NCBI RefSeq assembly: GCF_011044255.1 | Contig: NZ_CP049107.1 | Location: forward strand, 558,001 to 622,000 | Source of the DNA: Rhizorhabdus phycosphaerae | GTDB lineage: Bacteria > Pseudomonadota > Alphaproteobacteria > Sphingomonadales > Sphingomonadaceae | DNA: 64,000 bases | Direction: 5' to 3' | Shown: positions 51,248 to 61,712 of the stretch, piece by piece | Layout: each line of letters opens with the position of its first letter | Position numbering within the stretch: the first letter of the stretch is position 1 | Notes under the pieces: generated by a model | What the model was told of the DNA's origin: nothing | The model's input: the letters and a program-made list of their open reading frames with translations, nothing else | Databases searched by the model: none | Translations under genes and position numbers: made by a program

Positions 51248-54200
51248 TCAGCGCTGGACCGGCAGCGCGGGGTTGTTCGTGGCCTGGAGGAAGTGGAACC
51301 ATCCCTCCCCGGCCATCTCGCCACGCTTCAGCTCTTCCGCTTTCTTTTGCTCGCGCCAGCCATTGGCCGTCTTCTGGGCAGCGACGATATCCTCGCCTTC
51401 CTGGCCGAGCAGATAGCGGAGATAGGATGGCGCCGCGATCAGCTGATCCATCGATTGCCCGTCGCGCCGGATCGGGCCCTGATCGCCGATGAAGACGTCC
51501 CAACTCGGCGCCTGCCCCCAAAGGCGCGCCAGCTCGCGATAGCTGCGCGGCAAACGGGCAACCTCCCCGCCCACGGCGCGGACATGGTCGGCGGACCAGA
51601 TGCCGAGCATATAATCGGTCCCCCCGAGCGGCGGGTGCAGCGCCCCCTCGTTGATCCGCCCGACCACGCGAATCCGGTGCATGCGGATCAGCCAGTCGAC
51701 GATCGTCCGCACCTTGGGCGAGGCGGCGCGCAAAGCGGCATTGAACCCGAGCTTCTCGCCGGCGGCGAGCGCGGTCAGCCAATAGCCGATGCCGAACTCG
51801 TGCTGGTGCAGCAGTCTGTCCTCTTCCTGATTGACGATGCCGAAGAAAGGCGCGGCGGCGAACACGGCGAGCCGCATGTCGACCCTTCCCTCGGGCATCA
51901 GATTGTCGGGCGGATTCAGGAAGCCCGGCGTGCTCGCATAATAACGGTCGTGAAAGGCCTCGAAGTCGAACACCGCGAAATCAAGGACCTCCTTCCGGCT
52001 ATAGAGCCGTGTCGAGCCCGCGCTGGCGGTCTTCCAGGCGAGCGCCGCATGCATGAAGGCCCAGGCGCCCTCGCGCGAAGACCAGAGCGCGAGCCACTGA
52101 TCGCCGATGATGTCGTTGGAGTAGAGACGGTTCTGGTCCCAGAAGCGATGGCCGAGAAAGGCGAATTCGGGCGTCCTGAACAGCAGGCTCCCCCATCCCG
52201 GAAACTGGTGGCCGTGAAGCTTGTCGACCTGGAATGTCCCGAAATAGGGCCGATCGGGCGCGTCGCCGGCATAAGGCACCGACACTTTTAAAGGGTTCAC
52301 GCTCTGAAGCCACCCCGCGACGCGCCCGCCCTGCTGGTACCAGGCCTGCGACGCCGGCAGCCCCTGGTCGCCCGGACCATAATAATGGTTGCGCAGCTTG
52401 ATCGAGCGCCGCGGATTGCCCTTGAACAGCGGTATGTTGCGGCCCTTCTCGAAGGAATGCACCGCGTCCGAGACATAGCCGGTCAGATAGTCGAGCGCGA
52501 TCGACCGCCAGGGCGTGCCGTCGTGCGGCCTGAGCCCATTGGGCAGGTTCATGTGCCAGACGACGGGTTCGGCGATGATCTGGCGATCGTCGCGGATACC
52601 GCCCGACCCTGTCACCGGCGACCGGCCCTGGATGTTGAAGGGCGTATATTCCAGCCAAAGCGCCGCGTTCGCCGCCATCGAATTGGCGGTGTAGAGCAGG
52701 CTCGGATAGGGATCGCGCGTCCGACCGGCGCGGCCGACCATCGTCCGGTAATCACTCTGCTTCCAGGGGATGACGCGGATATTGCCGAAGCCGTTGGCCT
52801 GCCCTTCATTACCTGCGCCACCGCTGAAGATGCGCAGGTCATAGCCGTTGACCGAATAGTCTAGATGACTGCCGAAAGGGATGCTGAGGTCGAGCAGCGG
52901 CACCGAGGCTCGGATCAGGCCCTGATCGTGGCTGCCGGGATCGCGGCTGCGCCAGATGATCCCCGAGCGCACCGTGCCGTGCGGATACCAGCGATTCTCC
53001 TTGCCCACCATCGCGCAACCGCGCCCGTCGCTGGGGCCGCCATAATGACGCGGAATGTCGAGCCCATTGAGCGGACCACCGTCCGGGCGTTGCACCGTCG
53101 CGATCACCCTGTCGTCGCGGTCCACGATCCGCCACTTGTGCGGGACCATATAGGCATTGCGGCCTAACGGATCGCCAAACGGATTGTCCGGCATGACGCT
53201 TTCGTCCCAGTCATAGCCGAACTGGAACTGAACATAGTCGCCACTGCGGATCGCTTCGCAGCGATAGGCAATGCCGCCGATGACGGGGACCGGCCCCTGT
53301 GGCAGGCATTCGGTCCAGGCCGGAACCGCCGCTCCCAACGCAGCATCCTCGAAGCGGCAATTCTGAGCGACTGGACGCGTCATCACCAGTACATCGGGAT
53401 GATCGACCGCCCGTCCGGAAGACCAGTCCTCAAGCACCGCCTTGTACGCTGCACCCGGCGGCACCTCGAGCGAACCGATGGTGATGTCGATCGTCCCGAC
53501 CGATCCATCCGGCGCGCGCCACGCCAATGTGCGGGGCGGCTGGGGCTGCGCCACCGCCCGGGCGTCGACGACCAGCTTCGGCAGATCCAAACCCTTGAAA
53601 GGTCCCGTGGAAACAGATGGATAGGACAGGTTGGTGACAGGACGATCGAAGCTCAGCGCGATCTGCTTGACCACCATGCCGTCTGCCGCCTGTCGTGCAT
53701 TGCCGAGCACGGCATTGACCCACAGATCCATCGCCGGGGTCAAGCGCGGCTTGATCTTCGTCGGGAAAGGGCCGCCTGCCGGCTTGCCGTCGATGAAGAA
53801 GGACAGAAAGCCGCCAGGTTTCCCCGGCGCATCGCGCCATTCGAGCTCGAGCAGTTGCTCGGTCCCTGGCTTGCGCAGCACCGTACTGAAGAAGCCGCCT
53901 TCGGCTGCATCGTCGCGGGTGATCAGCGCTTCGAGCTGGTCGGAGCCATAGCGCGTCGTGAGAAGCACCGCGCCGACACCCCAGTCCATCAGATAGCAGA
54001 GCAGCGCACCGTCCGCCCGGGGGACGATCCCGCGAAAGGAGCAGCGCAACCGGCTTGGCGCCTGCGAGCTCAGCCGATCACCGCTCGACGGAAAGTCCAG
54101 TCCCAGCGGCTTGGAATGAAGCGAGCTGTCCTTGTTGAGCCTGATGCCCGCCGGCCCCGACAGCGCAGGGCCGCTGGAGACGAGCGGGATCCGGCCCGAC

Positions 54201-54388
54201 AGCGCGTCGCCCTGCCCGATCGCGACGGTCGACGGACCGGCGAAGGTCCAGTCCACCCGAACGGCGCGGTTGGAGACGGTAGCGACCTCGCGCGCGAGTG
54301 GAAGCCCGTCCGGAACCGACAGCTGATAATCGCCGCTTCCCGCAGGAAGGTTCAGCGGAATGACGGAGCCGGGATCGCCATAGATCAT
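51248..54388 (-). CDS. Large (1,046 aa) protein of unknown function with a concanavalin-like segment
   Basis: This single ORF of 1,046 aa has no signal peptide or membrane helix. Residues about 110-245 (CYLMDWGVGAVLLTTRYGSD, LLELEWRDAPGKPGGFLSFF with IDGKPAGG) resemble a LamG/concanavalin-like sandwich. The middle is beta-rich with many Gly, Trp and Tyr (CEAIRSGDYVQFQFGYDWDE). The C-terminal about 350 residues are helical (HQHEFGIGYWLTALAAGEKL), perhaps an alpha/alpha toroid. Such a build occurs in carbohydrate-active or phage-tail proteins, but I see no defining motif. It stands alone between tRNA-Leu and the gat operon, with a start 20-80 bp from the gatB stop on the same strand. Confidence 0.8.
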   Translation of the reverse strand: MIYGDPGSVIPLNLPAGSGDYQLSVPDGLPLAREVATVSNRAVRVDWTFAGPSTVAIGQGDALSGRIPLVSSGPALSGPAGIRLNKDSSLHSKPLGLDFPSSGDRLSSQAPSRLRCSFRGIVPRADGALLCYLMDWGVGAVLLTTRYGSDQLEALITRDDAAEGGFFSTVLRKPGTEQLLELEWRDAPGKPGGFLSFFIDGKPAGGPFPTKIKPRLTPAMDLWVNAVLGNARQAADGMVVKQIALSFDRPVTNLSYPSVSTGPFKGLDLPKLVVDARAVAQPQPPRTLAWRAPDGSVGTIDITIGSLEVPPGAAYKAVLEDWSSGRAVDHPDVLVMTRPVAQNCRFEDAALGAAVPAWTECLPQGPVPVIGGIAYRCEAIRSGDYVQFQFGYDWDESVMPDNPFGDPLGRNAYMVPHKWRIVDRDDRVIATVQRPDGGPLNGLDIPRHYGGPSDGRGCAMVGKENRWYPHGTVRSGIIWRSRDPGSHDQGLIRASVPLLDLSIPFGSHLDYSVNGYDLRIFSGGAGNEGQANGFGNIRVIPWKQSDYRTMVGRAGRTRDPYPSLLYTANSMAANAALWLEYTPFNIQGRSPVTGSGGIRDDRQIIAEPVVWHMNLPNGLRPHDGTPWRSIALDYLTGYVSDAVHSFEKGRNIPLFKGNPRRSIKLRNHYYGPGDQGLPASQAWYQQGGRVAGWLQSVNPLKVSVPYAGDAPDRPYFGTFQVDKLHGHQFPGWGSLLFRTPEFAFLGHRFWDQNRLYSNDIIGDQWLALWSSREGAWAFMHAALAWKTASAGSTRLYSRKEVLDFAVFDFEAFHDRYYASTPGFLNPPDNLMPEGRVDMRLAVFAAAPFFGIVNQEEDRLLHQHEFGIGYWLTALAAGEKLGFNAALRAASPKVRTIVDWLIRMHRIRVVGRINEGALHPPLGGTDYMLGIWSADHVRAVGGEVARLPRSYRELARLWGQAPSWDVFIGDQGPIRRDGQSMDQLIAAPSYLRYLLGQEGEDIVAAQKTANGWREQKKAEELKRGEMAGEGWFHFLQATNNPALPVQR

Positions 54389-54468
54389 GGCCGATCATAG
54401 CGCAGCGCGGAGACGGCGCCACTCTACAGTTGGAAGGCAGACGGAGCGTCGCCCGTCTGCCCCGATCT

Positions 54469-55953
54469 TCAGCCGAGCGCCTTCTTGAGCAGGTCGTTGA
54501 CGACGCCGGGATTGGCCTTGCCCCCCATCGCCTTCATCGTCTGGCCGACAAAGAAGCCGAACAGCTTGTCCTTGCCGCTGCGATATTCGGCGACCTTGTC
54601 GGCGTTCGCCGCCATGACGTCGGCGATCACCTTCTCGATCGCACCAGTGTCGCTGGTCTGCTTGAGCCCGCGCTCCTCGACGATCTTCGCGGGATCGTCG
54701 CCGGTTTCGAGCATGATCTCGAACACCTGCTTGGACAGCGTGCCCGACAGCGTGCCGTCGGCGACGAGGCCCAAGAGTTCGGCCCCCTGCTTCGGAGTAA
54801 CCGGGCTTTCGCCGATCGACTTGCCGAGGCGGTTGAGCGCACCAAAAAGGTCTGAGATCAACCAGTTGGAGGCCTGCTTTCCGACTTCCGGCCCGGTCTT
54901 GCCGGTCGCATCGAGCAGCGCCTCGAACCAGCGGGCAGTCTCGACGTCCGAAGTGATCACCGCCGCATTGTAAGCCGAAAGCCCCAGCTCGCCCTCGTAA
55001 CGGGCGCGCTTGGCGTCCGGCAGTTCCGGGAGCTCCGCGCGGCAACGCTCGATGAACTCGTCGCTCAGTTCGAGCGGGAGAAGGTCGGGATCGGGGAAGT
55101 AGCGATAATCATGCGCATCTTCCTTCGACCGCATCGAGCGCGTTTCGTTGCGGTCGGGATCGTAGAGGCGCGTTTCCTGAACGATCTTGCCGCCGCTTTC
55201 GAGCACGTCGACCTGACGGTTCGCCTCGGTCTCGATCGCCGCCATGACGAAACGGACCGAGTTGACGTTCTTCGTCTCGGTGCGGGTGCCGAAGGGCTCG
55301 CCCACCTTGCGCACCGACACATTGACGTCGGCACGCATGGAGCCCTCCTCCATATTGCCATCGCACGAGCCGACATAGCGGAGGATGGATCGTAGCTTTC
55401 GGAGATAAGCCCCTGCTTCTGCAGGAGAACGCATGTCAGGCCGCGACACGATCTCCATCAGCGCCACGCCCGACCGGTTGAGGTCGACATAGGAGCGCGT
55501 GGGATGCTGGTCGTGCATCAGCTTGCCGGCGTCCTGCTCGACATGGATGCGCTCCACACCGATCGTCTTGGCTTCCTTGATGCCGGCCTTCTCGTCGGCA
55601 TCGATCGTGATCGTGCCCTCGCCCACCAGCGGATGGTAAAGCTGCGAGATCTGATAGCCCTGCGGCAAATCGGCGTAAAAGTAATTCTTGCGGTCGAAGC
55701 GCGACCAGCGGTTGATCTGCGCGCCGATCGCCATGCCGGTCTTGACGGCCTGGCGGATACACTCCTCGTTCGGAACGGGCAGCATGCCGGGCATCGCCGC
55801 GTCGATCAGCGAGACGTTCTGGTTCGGCTCCGCGCCGAAGACCGCCGAAGCGCCCGAGAAGAGCTTGGCGTTGGAGACGACCTGCGCATGGACTTCAAGG
55901 CCGATCACGACCTCCCATTCGCCGGTGGCGCCCTGGATACGATAGCTGCTCAT
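54469..55953 (-). CDS. gatB: Aspartyl/glutamyl-tRNA amidotransferase subunit B
   Basis: This 494-aa subunit opens [20 protein letters not shown]. The middle has [20 protein letters not shown] and [20 protein letters not shown]-like stretches with [16 protein letters not shown]. The C-terminal YqeY-like tail is present. It phosphorylates and amidates misacylated Glu-tRNA-Gln together with GatA and GatC. The start overlaps the gatA stop by four bases. Start 55953 is preferred over upstream in-frame codons. Confidence 0.97.
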   Translation of the reverse strand: MSSYRIQGATGEWEVVIGLEVHAQVVSNAKLFSGASAVFGAEPNQNVSLIDAAMPGMLPVPNEECIRQAVKTGMAIGAQINRWSRFDRKNYFYADLPQGYQISQLYHPLVGEGTITIDADEKAGIKEAKTIGVERIHVEQDAGKLMHDQHPTRSYVDLNRSGVALMEIVSRPDMRSPAEAGAYLRKLRSILRYVGSCDGNMEEGSMRADVNVSVRKVGEPFGTRTETKNVNSVRFVMAAIETEANRQVDVLESGGKIVQETRLYDPDRNETRSMRSKEDAHDYRYFPDPDLLPLELSDEFIERCRAELPELPDAKRARYEGELGLSAYNAAVITSDVETARWFEALLDATGKTGPEVGKQASNWLISDLFGALNRLGKSIGESPVTPKQGAELLGLVADGTLSGTLSKQVFEIMLETGDDPAKIVEERGLKQTSDTGAIEKVIADVMAANADKVAEYRSGKDKLFGFFVGQTMKAMGGKANPGVVNDLLKKALG

Positions 55954-57437
55954 TTCGCCCACCAATTCTGCGGCCGGGCCGCGAAGCCTGCCCGCTGCTC
56001 GATCGCGAGACCGGCATTGAGGACGCCCTGCTCGTCGAGCGGGCGGCCGATGATCTGAAGGCCGAGCGGAAGCCCCTGCCCGTCCAGCCCGGCCGGCACC
56101 GACATCGCCGGTACGCCGGCGAGGCTTGCGGGGACGGTGAAGACGTCGTTGAGATACATCTCCAGCGGATCGGCATTCTTCTCGCCGAGCGCGAAGGCCG
56201 CCGATGGCGCCGTCGGGGTCAGCAGAACGTCGACCTTCTTGAAGGCCTCCTCGAAGTCGCGGGCGATCAGCGCCCGCACCTTCTGCGCCTTGGTGTAATA
56301 GGCGTCGTAGAAGCCCGCCGAGAGCACATAGGTGCCGATCAGGATACGGCGCTTGACCTCGGGACCGAAGCCGGCCGCGCGGGTTGCCGCATACATGTCC
56401 TGCAGATTGGCGCCGTCGGGCAGGTCGCGCAGCCCGTAGCGCACGCCATCATAGCGTGCGAGGTTGGACGAGGCTTCCGCCGGTGCGATGATGTAATAGG
56501 TCGGCAGCGCATAGCGCGTGTGCGGCAGCGACACGTCGACGATCTCGGCGCCCGCGTCGCGCAGCCATGCGATACCCTGCTGCCACAGCGCGTCGATCTC
56601 CGCAGGCATGTTTTCAACCCGATATTCCTTTGGAATACCGACCTTCTTGCCCCTGAGATCGCTCGACAAATTCTCTTCCCAGCGCGGGACGGAGACGTCG
56701 AGCGAGGTCGAGTCCTTCGGATCGAAACCCGACATCGCCTCGAGCAGGATGGCGCTGTCGCGGACGTCCTGGGCCATGGCCCCCGCCTGATCGAGCGACG
56801 AGGCGAAGGCGACGATGCCGAAGCGCGAGCAACGGCCATAGGTCGGCTTGATGCCGGCAATGCCGGTGAACGCTGCGGGCTGACGGATCGAGCCGCCGGT
56901 GTCGGTGCCGGTCGCCGCCGGCACGATCCGCGCCGCGATCGCGGACGAGGAGCCGCCCGAGGAACCGCCGGGGGCGAGCGGCGCATTGCCGCCGTCATTC
57001 CGGCGCCACGGCGAGATCACATTGCCGAAAGCGCTCGTCTCGTTGGACGAGCCCATAGCGAACTGGTCGAGGTTGAGCTTGCCGAGCATGCCCGCCCCCG
57101 CCGCGAACAGCTTGGCGGTCACGGTCGATTCATAGGTCGGCACGAAGCCTTCCAGCATCCCGCTCGCGGCAGTCGTCTGATAGCCGGCAGTGCAGAACAG
57201 GTCCTTGATGCCGAGCGGAATGCCCGACAGGGGCAGCAACTCGCCTGCGCCCCTCGCGCGATCGGCCGCCTCGGCCGCTGCGATCGCATGGTCGGGCGTT
57301 TCGATGATGAAGGCGTTGAGCGGCTTGGCACCCGCAACCGCCGCGTTGAACGCCTCGGCTACCTCGCGGGCCGAGAACTCGCCGCCGCGGAAGCCGTCGC
57401 GCAGGCCGGCGATGCCCAGATCGGTTATAGCGCTCAT
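55950..57437 (-). CDS. gatA: Aspartyl/glutamyl-tRNA amidotransferase subunit A
   Basis: This 495-aa amidase-signature enzyme releases ammonia from glutamine. It has the catalytic Lys in [14 protein letters not shown], the Ser-rich loop [15 protein letters not shown] and [17 protein letters not shown]. Full length. It lies between gatC and gatB with one- and four-base overlaps, indicating strict co-translation. Confidence 0.97.
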   Translation of the reverse strand: MSAITDLGIAGLRDGFRGGEFSAREVAEAFNAAVAGAKPLNAFIIETPDHAIAAAEAADRARGAGELLPLSGIPLGIKDLFCTAGYQTTAASGMLEGFVPTYESTVTAKLFAAGAGMLGKLNLDQFAMGSSNETSAFGNVISPWRRNDGGNAPLAPGGSSGGSSSAIAARIVPAATGTDTGGSIRQPAAFTGIAGIKPTYGRCSRFGIVAFASSLDQAGAMAQDVRDSAILLEAMSGFDPKDSTSLDVSVPRWEENLSSDLRGKKVGIPKEYRVENMPAEIDALWQQGIAWLRDAGAEIVDVSLPHTRYALPTYYIIAPAEASSNLARYDGVRYGLRDLPDGANLQDMYAATRAAGFGPEVKRRILIGTYVLSAGFYDAYYTKAQKVRALIARDFEEAFKKVDVLLTPTAPSAAFALGEKNADPLEMYLNDVFTVPASLAGVPAMSVPAGLDGQGLPLGLQIIGRPLDEQGVLNAGLAIEQRAGFAARPQNWWAK

Positions 57438-57724
57438 TATTCGATCACCTTCGGAACCGCGAAGAAGCCATGTTCGGCCTGCGGCGCATTCGCCAGCACC
57501 TTGTCGCGAATGTCACCGTCGGTGACGACGTCGGCACGGAGACGCTGATGGTTGGGGATGACGGCGGCCAGCGGCGCGACACCATCGGTGTCGACTTCGC
57601 CGAGCTGCTCGATCCAGCCCAGGATGTTGTTGAGTTCGGGAACCATGGCTTCGACATCGCCGTCGGTAACGGCGATGCGCGCCAGGCTCGCGATCTTGCG
57701 GACGGTTGCGGCATCGACTGACAT
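57437..57724 (-). CDS. gatC: Aspartyl/glutamyl-tRNA amidotransferase subunit C
   Basis: This 95-aa stabilising subunit starts [20 protein letters not shown] and has [20 protein letters not shown] and [20 protein letters not shown], typical of GatC. The start at 57724 fits the family; the frame extends upstream. First gene of gatCAB. Confidence 0.95.
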   Translation of the reverse strand: MSVDAATVRKIASLARIAVTDGDVEAMVPELNNILGWIEQLGEVDTDGVAPLAAVIPNHQRLRADVVTDGDIRDKVLANAPQAEHGFFAVPKVIE

Positions 57725-57877
57725 GGCCGCGCGGCTAGCATCCGGGCCGTGCGGCGGCAAGGGTGGCATGACGTACCGCTGCCGAAACACCCGGCTCCGC
57801 TTCGGCCCCGCAGGGGGTGGCAATCAGATTGGACGCATGCGCGATTGCCCGCTACGCACTTGCCCCGATCGTCACTG

Positions 57878-59020
57878 ATGTCGCACTCGCAGACGGAGCC
57901 GTCCTTGCTCGCTCGCCGTTTCCTCTACCTGATCGCGGGGTTGATCGTGCTCACCTTGGCCGCCGGACTGACCTGGTCGCTGTTCCAGGACCAGCTGTTG
58001 CGCATGACCTTCGTTCCGGGTGGACGTTTCGATGCCGCCGCGGCGGGGCCCGCCCCCGACTATCGCAGCGCCGCCGCCTGGCTCTCGCGACCCGACCTGC
58101 CCGACGATCCGGCCCGCTGGCTACCGGAAGGGGTCGCACCGACCGCGACCAAGCCCGAGATCGCCGTCTTCTACGTCCCGCCGACGACCTATTACAGCAA
58201 GGCCAGCTGGAACGCGCCGATCGCCAGCGCCGAGTCGCGCCAATGGCTGCGCGTGTTCGCCTGGAGCGAGGCGAGCGCGTTCAACGGCATCGGCGCGATC
58301 TGGGCGCCGCGTTATCGCTCGGCGACGCTCGGCACCTTCATGACCGACGTCCCCGATGCGGCGAAGGCGCTGGACCTTGCCTATGGCGATGTCGAGCGCG
58401 CCTTCGATGCATTTCTCGACCAGCTGCCCGCCAACCGGCCGATCCTGCTCGCAGGGCATAGCCAGGGCACGGTGCACCTGATGCGGCTGCTCAGGGACAA
58501 GGTGGCGGGGAAGCCGGTCGCCAAGCGCATCGTCGCCGCCTATCTCGTCGGCTGGCCGATCTCGGTGGAGGCGGACGTGCCGGCCCTGGGCCTCGAAGCA
58601 TGCACTCGCGCCGATCAATCCGGCTGCATCCTGTCCTGGCAAAGCTTCGCCGAACCCGCCGAACCCCGCCAGATCCGGCAGATTTTCGAATCCTCGGTCG
58701 GCCTGACGGGCGCTCCGCGAAAGAGCACCACGATGTTGTGCGTCAACCCGCTCACCGGCCTGCCTGCCAGCGCCGCCGCTCCCGCTGCAAATTGCGGCGC
58801 GCTGATGCCGAGCGGCGACTATATGGGTGCGACGTTGAAGCCGGGAGTTGTCGGCGCGCGCTGCGATTCGTCGGGCGTGCTGCTGATCGGCGCGCCGCCC
58901 AAGGGCTTCGACCGGTTCGTCATGCCCGGCAACAACTATCATGTGTTCGACTATGCGCTGTTCTGGGCGAACATACGTGCCGATGCCGCGCGGCGCGGCG
59001 CAGCGTTCCTCGGCCGATGA
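57878..59020 (+). CDS. DUF3089 family alpha/beta-hydrolase-like membrane-anchored protein
   Basis: This 380-aa protein has an N-terminal signal anchor ([20 protein letters not shown]) and an alpha/beta-hydrolase core. The nucleophile elbow GHSQGT carries Ser near 192. [20 protein letters not shown] and the C-terminal [20 protein letters not shown], with its His-Asp region, are characteristic of DUF3089. It would act outside the cytoplasmic membrane as an esterase-like enzyme; substrate unknown. Its stop overlaps the ruvX start by four bases. Confidence 0.88.
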   Translation: MSHSQTEPSLLARRFLYLIAGLIVLTLAAGLTWSLFQDQLLRMTFVPGGRFDAAAAGPAPDYRSAAAWLSRPDLPDDPARWLPEGVAPTATKPEIAVFYVPPTTYYSKASWNAPIASAESRQWLRVFAWSEASAFNGIGAIWAPRYRSATLGTFMTDVPDAAKALDLAYGDVERAFDAFLDQLPANRPILLAGHSQGTVHLMRLLRDKVAGKPVAKRIVAAYLVGWPISVEADVPALGLEACTRADQSGCILSWQSFAEPAEPRQIRQIFESSVGLTGAPRKSTTMLCVNPLTGLPASAAAPAANCGALMPSGDYMGATLKPGVVGARCDSSGVLLIGAPPKGFDRFVMPGNNYHVFDYALFWANIRADAARRGAAFLGR

Positions 59021-59472
59021 TAACCACGTCCACCCTCGAATTCCGGGAGGCGCTGCCCAAACGCGGGCGCCTCGCCGGGCTCGACGTCGGCACAAAAACG
59101 ATAGGCATCGCCCTGTGCGATGCCAGCTGGACGATCGCCAGCCCGGCGGAGACGGTCCAGCGCACGAAGTTCAGCGTGGACGCGGCCAAGCTGCGCCAGC
59201 TGGCGACCGCGCAGTTGGTCAAGGGCCTGGTGATCGGCCTGCCGCTCAATCTCGACGGCAGCGATTCGCCGCGCACCCAGTCGGTCCGCGCCTTCGCCCG
59301 CAACGTCGAGGCGATGGACCTCCCGATCCTGCTCTGGGACGAGCGCTGGTCGACCCAGGCGGTCACCCGCACCCTGCTCGACGCTGATGCGAGCCGCGCC
59401 CGTCGCGCCGAACTGGTCGACAAGCTGGCCGCGTCCTACATTCTGCAGGGTGCGATCGACGCAATGATCTGA
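59017..59472 (+). CDS. ruvX: Putative pre-16S rRNA nuclease / Holliday junction resolvase (YqgF family)
   Basis: This 151-aa RNase-H-fold protein has [19 protein letters not shown] with the catalytic Asp 22, [19 protein letters not shown] and [18 protein letters not shown] with the C-terminal acids. YqgF acts in 16S rRNA 5'-end maturation. The start is ATG 59017, overlapping the upstream stop (ATGA). Confidence 0.95.
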   Translation: MITTSTLEFREALPKRGRLAGLDVGTKTIGIALCDASWTIASPAETVQRTKFSVDAAKLRQLATAQLVKGLVIGLPLNLDGSDSPRTQSVRAFARNVEAMDLPILLWDERWSTQAVTRTLLDADASRARRAELVDKLAASYILQGAIDAMI

Positions 59473-59535
59473 GGCGCGATCACGGCCCAATGGCCGCTTG
59501 AGGTCGGCCCCGCCCTGCCCTATGGCGCGGCTTTG

Positions 59536-60486
59536 ATGTCACTATCCTTTCCGCACCGCCATCTCACCGGCATTTACGGGCTTCTGCCCCATGAGATCCT
59601 GTTCCTGCTCGACGAAGCCGAGCAGTGGATCGCGCTCAATCGCGCAACCAGCAAGCATGACGATCGCCTGTCGGGGCTGACGCTGATCAATGCCTTCTTC
59701 GAAAACTCGACACGGACCCTGCTGTCCTTCGAGATCGCGGGCAAGCGCCTGGGTGCCGACGTCGTCAACATGCAGGTGGGCGCGTCGAGCGTGAAGAAGG
59801 GCGAGACCCTCATCGACACCGCAATGACGCTCAACGCGATGCGCGCCGACATGATCGTGATCCGGCACCAGTCGTCGGGCGCGGTCCAGCTGATCGCCGA
59901 CAAGGTCGACTGTCCGGTGCTGAACGCCGGCGACGGGCGCCACGAGCACCCGACCCAGGCGCTGCTCGACGCGCTGACGATCCGCCGCCGCAAGGGCCGG
60001 ATCGCCGGGCTGGTCGTGGCGATCTGCGGCGACATCCTGCACAGCCGCGTCGCGCGCTCGAACATCCTCGCGCTGACCACTCTGGGCGCCGAAGTCCGCG
60101 TGATCGCTCCGCCGACGCTGATGCCGGCGGCGATCGACCGGATGGGCGCGATCCCCTTCAGCGATTTCGACGCAGGTCTAGACGGAGCCGATGTGGTGAT
60201 GATGCTCCGGCTTCAGAACGAGCGCATGGACGGCGCCTATCTTCCGTCCCCCCGCGAGTTCCACGCGCTTTACGGCCTCACCCCCGAGCGCCTGGAGCGC
60301 GCGGCGCCCGACGCACTCGTCATGCATCCGGGCCCGATGAACCGGGGCGTGGAGATCACCAGCAGCGTCGCCGACCACCCGACGCGTTCGGCAATCACAG
60401 AACAGGTCGAGATGGGCGTCGCCGTCCGCATGGCCTGCCTCGACGTGCTGACCCGCAAGCGGCGCGGCGTGGAGGGCTGGGCATGA
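59536..60486 (+). CDS. pyrB: Aspartate carbamoyltransferase catalytic subunit
   Basis: This 316-aa enzyme forms carbamoyl-aspartate in pyrimidine synthesis. It has the carbamoyl-phosphate loop [31 protein letters not shown] and [20 protein letters not shown]. No pyrI regulatory subunit follows; a dihydroorotase-like gene does, overlapping by four bases. ATG 59536 is used; a TTG three bases earlier is an alternative. Confidence 0.97.
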   Translation: MSLSFPHRHLTGIYGLLPHEILFLLDEAEQWIALNRATSKHDDRLSGLTLINAFFENSTRTLLSFEIAGKRLGADVVNMQVGASSVKKGETLIDTAMTLNAMRADMIVIRHQSSGAVQLIADKVDCPVLNAGDGRHEHPTQALLDALTIRRRKGRIAGLVVAICGDILHSRVARSNILALTTLGAEVRVIAPPTLMPAAIDRMGAIPFSDFDAGLDGADVVMMLRLQNERMDGAYLPSPREFHALYGLTPERLERAAPDALVMHPGPMNRGVEITSSVADHPTRSAITEQVEMGVAVRMACLDVLTRKRRGVEGWA

Positions 60487-61712
60487 CCGCTTCGCTCGCC
60501 ATCCTCAATGCGCGCATCGTCGATCCCGTCGCTGGAACGATAACGAACGGCGGCATTCTTATCCGCGACCGCCGGATCGCCGCGGTCGGCCTGTTCGATA
60601 CCCCATCGGACGTGAGCGTCATTGACGCGGGCCGCGCGCATGTCGCTCCGGGCCTGATCGATCTTGGCGTCTTCTCGATCGACATGAAGGCCTTTACGGC
60701 GGGCGGCATCACCCGCGCGGTGCTGATGCCCGATCAGTCGCCGCCGCTCGACCACAGCGCGCTGGTCCAGCGCGCCGCAGCGGCAGGAAAACCGGACCTG
60801 TGGATCCACCCGCTGGCGGCCGCCACCAAGGGGCTCGAAGGCTCCGAACTGGCCGAGATCGGCCTGATGAAAGCCGGCGGCGCCTGCGCCGTCGCAACCG
60901 GGCGACAGTGGATTGCCGATGCCGGCGTCATGCACCGGGTGCTATCCTACGCGAACGCTCTGGGTCTGGTCGTGGTCAGTCACGCCGAGGATGGCGGTCT
61001 GACCGCCGGAGCAGTCGCGACCGAGGGCGAATATGCCACCCGCATGGGCCTGCCTGCCGCGCCCGCCATTGCCGAGGCCATGGCGGTGGCGCGCGACATA
61101 ATGCTTGCCGAACAGAGCGGCGCGCGTCTCCACTTCCGCCAGCTGACGACCCGGCGCGCGTTCGACCTCGTTCGCGACGCCAAGCTCCGCGGCCTGCCCG
61201 TCACCTGCGGCGTCAGCCCCGCGCATCTGCTGCTGTCGGACATTGCGGTGGGAGGCTTCCGGACCTTCGCTCGCCTCTCGCCCCCACTTCGCGCCGAAGA
61301 TGATCGTCAGGCCGCACTCGAGGCGCTGGCCGATGGCACGATCGATCTTCTCTGCTCCAGCCATGATCCGCTCGGTCCCGAAGCCAAACGGCTCCCCTTT
61401 GCCGATGCGGAGCCGGGCATGTCGGGCGCGGAGACGCTCCTCGCACTGTCGCTGTCGCTGGTCAGGGATGGCCGCATCGGGCTGCCGCGACTGATCGAAC
61501 TGCTGTCGACGGCGCCGGCTGGCCTGCTCGACCTTCCGGGCGGATCGCTTGCCGTCGGCGCGGAAGCCGATCTCATCCTGTTCGATCCCGACAAGCCCTG
61601 GCGGATCGTCTCGGACGCCATGGCTTCGCACGCCGGCAACACGCCGTTCGACGGGCTGCCGGTGCAGGGAAAGGTGCTTCAGACGATCAAGGGCGGCGTT
61701 GCTTTAGGCTGA
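60483..61712 (+). CDS. pyrX: Dihydroorotase-like protein lacking catalytic residues (PyrX-type pseudo-enzyme)
   Basis: This 409-aa protein has the amidohydrolase fold of dihydroorotase. The metal-binding HxH of the usual GLID-HVHLREPG is replaced: [13 protein letters not shown]. The HVCHxS segment is [12 protein letters not shown], the PHH of TPHHLLL is PAH in SPAHLLL, and the Asp of the TDHAPH motif is Ser in CSSHDP. In Pseudomonas such inactive homologues encoded after pyrB assemble with PyrB and are needed for its activity. By analogy this is a structural partner rather than an enzyme, and true PyrC should be elsewhere. Confidence 0.9.
   Translation: MTASLAILNARIVDPVAGTITNGGILIRDRRIAAVGLFDTPSDVSVIDAGRAHVAPGLIDLGVFSIDMKAFTAGGITRAVLMPDQSPPLDHSALVQRAAAAGKPDLWIHPLAAATKGLEGSELAEIGLMKAGGACAVATGRQWIADAGVMHRVLSYANALGLVVVSHAEDGGLTAGAVATEGEYATRMGLPAAPAIAEAMAVARDIMLAEQSGARLHFRQLTTRRAFDLVRDAKLRGLPVTCGVSPAHLLLSDIAVGGFRTFARLSPPLRAEDDRQAALEALADGTIDLLCSSHDPLGPEAKRLPFADAEPGMSGAETLLALSLSLVRDGRIGLPRLIELLSTAPAGLLDLPGGSLAVGAEADLILFDPDKPWRIVSDAMASHAGNTPFDGLPVQGKVLQTIKGGVALG

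Noticed and set aside
51015-54388. Integration of an element at the 3' end of tRNA-Leu
   Set aside because: No duplicated tRNA 3' end or integrase was seen near the 1,046-aa gene, so an island is not supported by this sequence alone.
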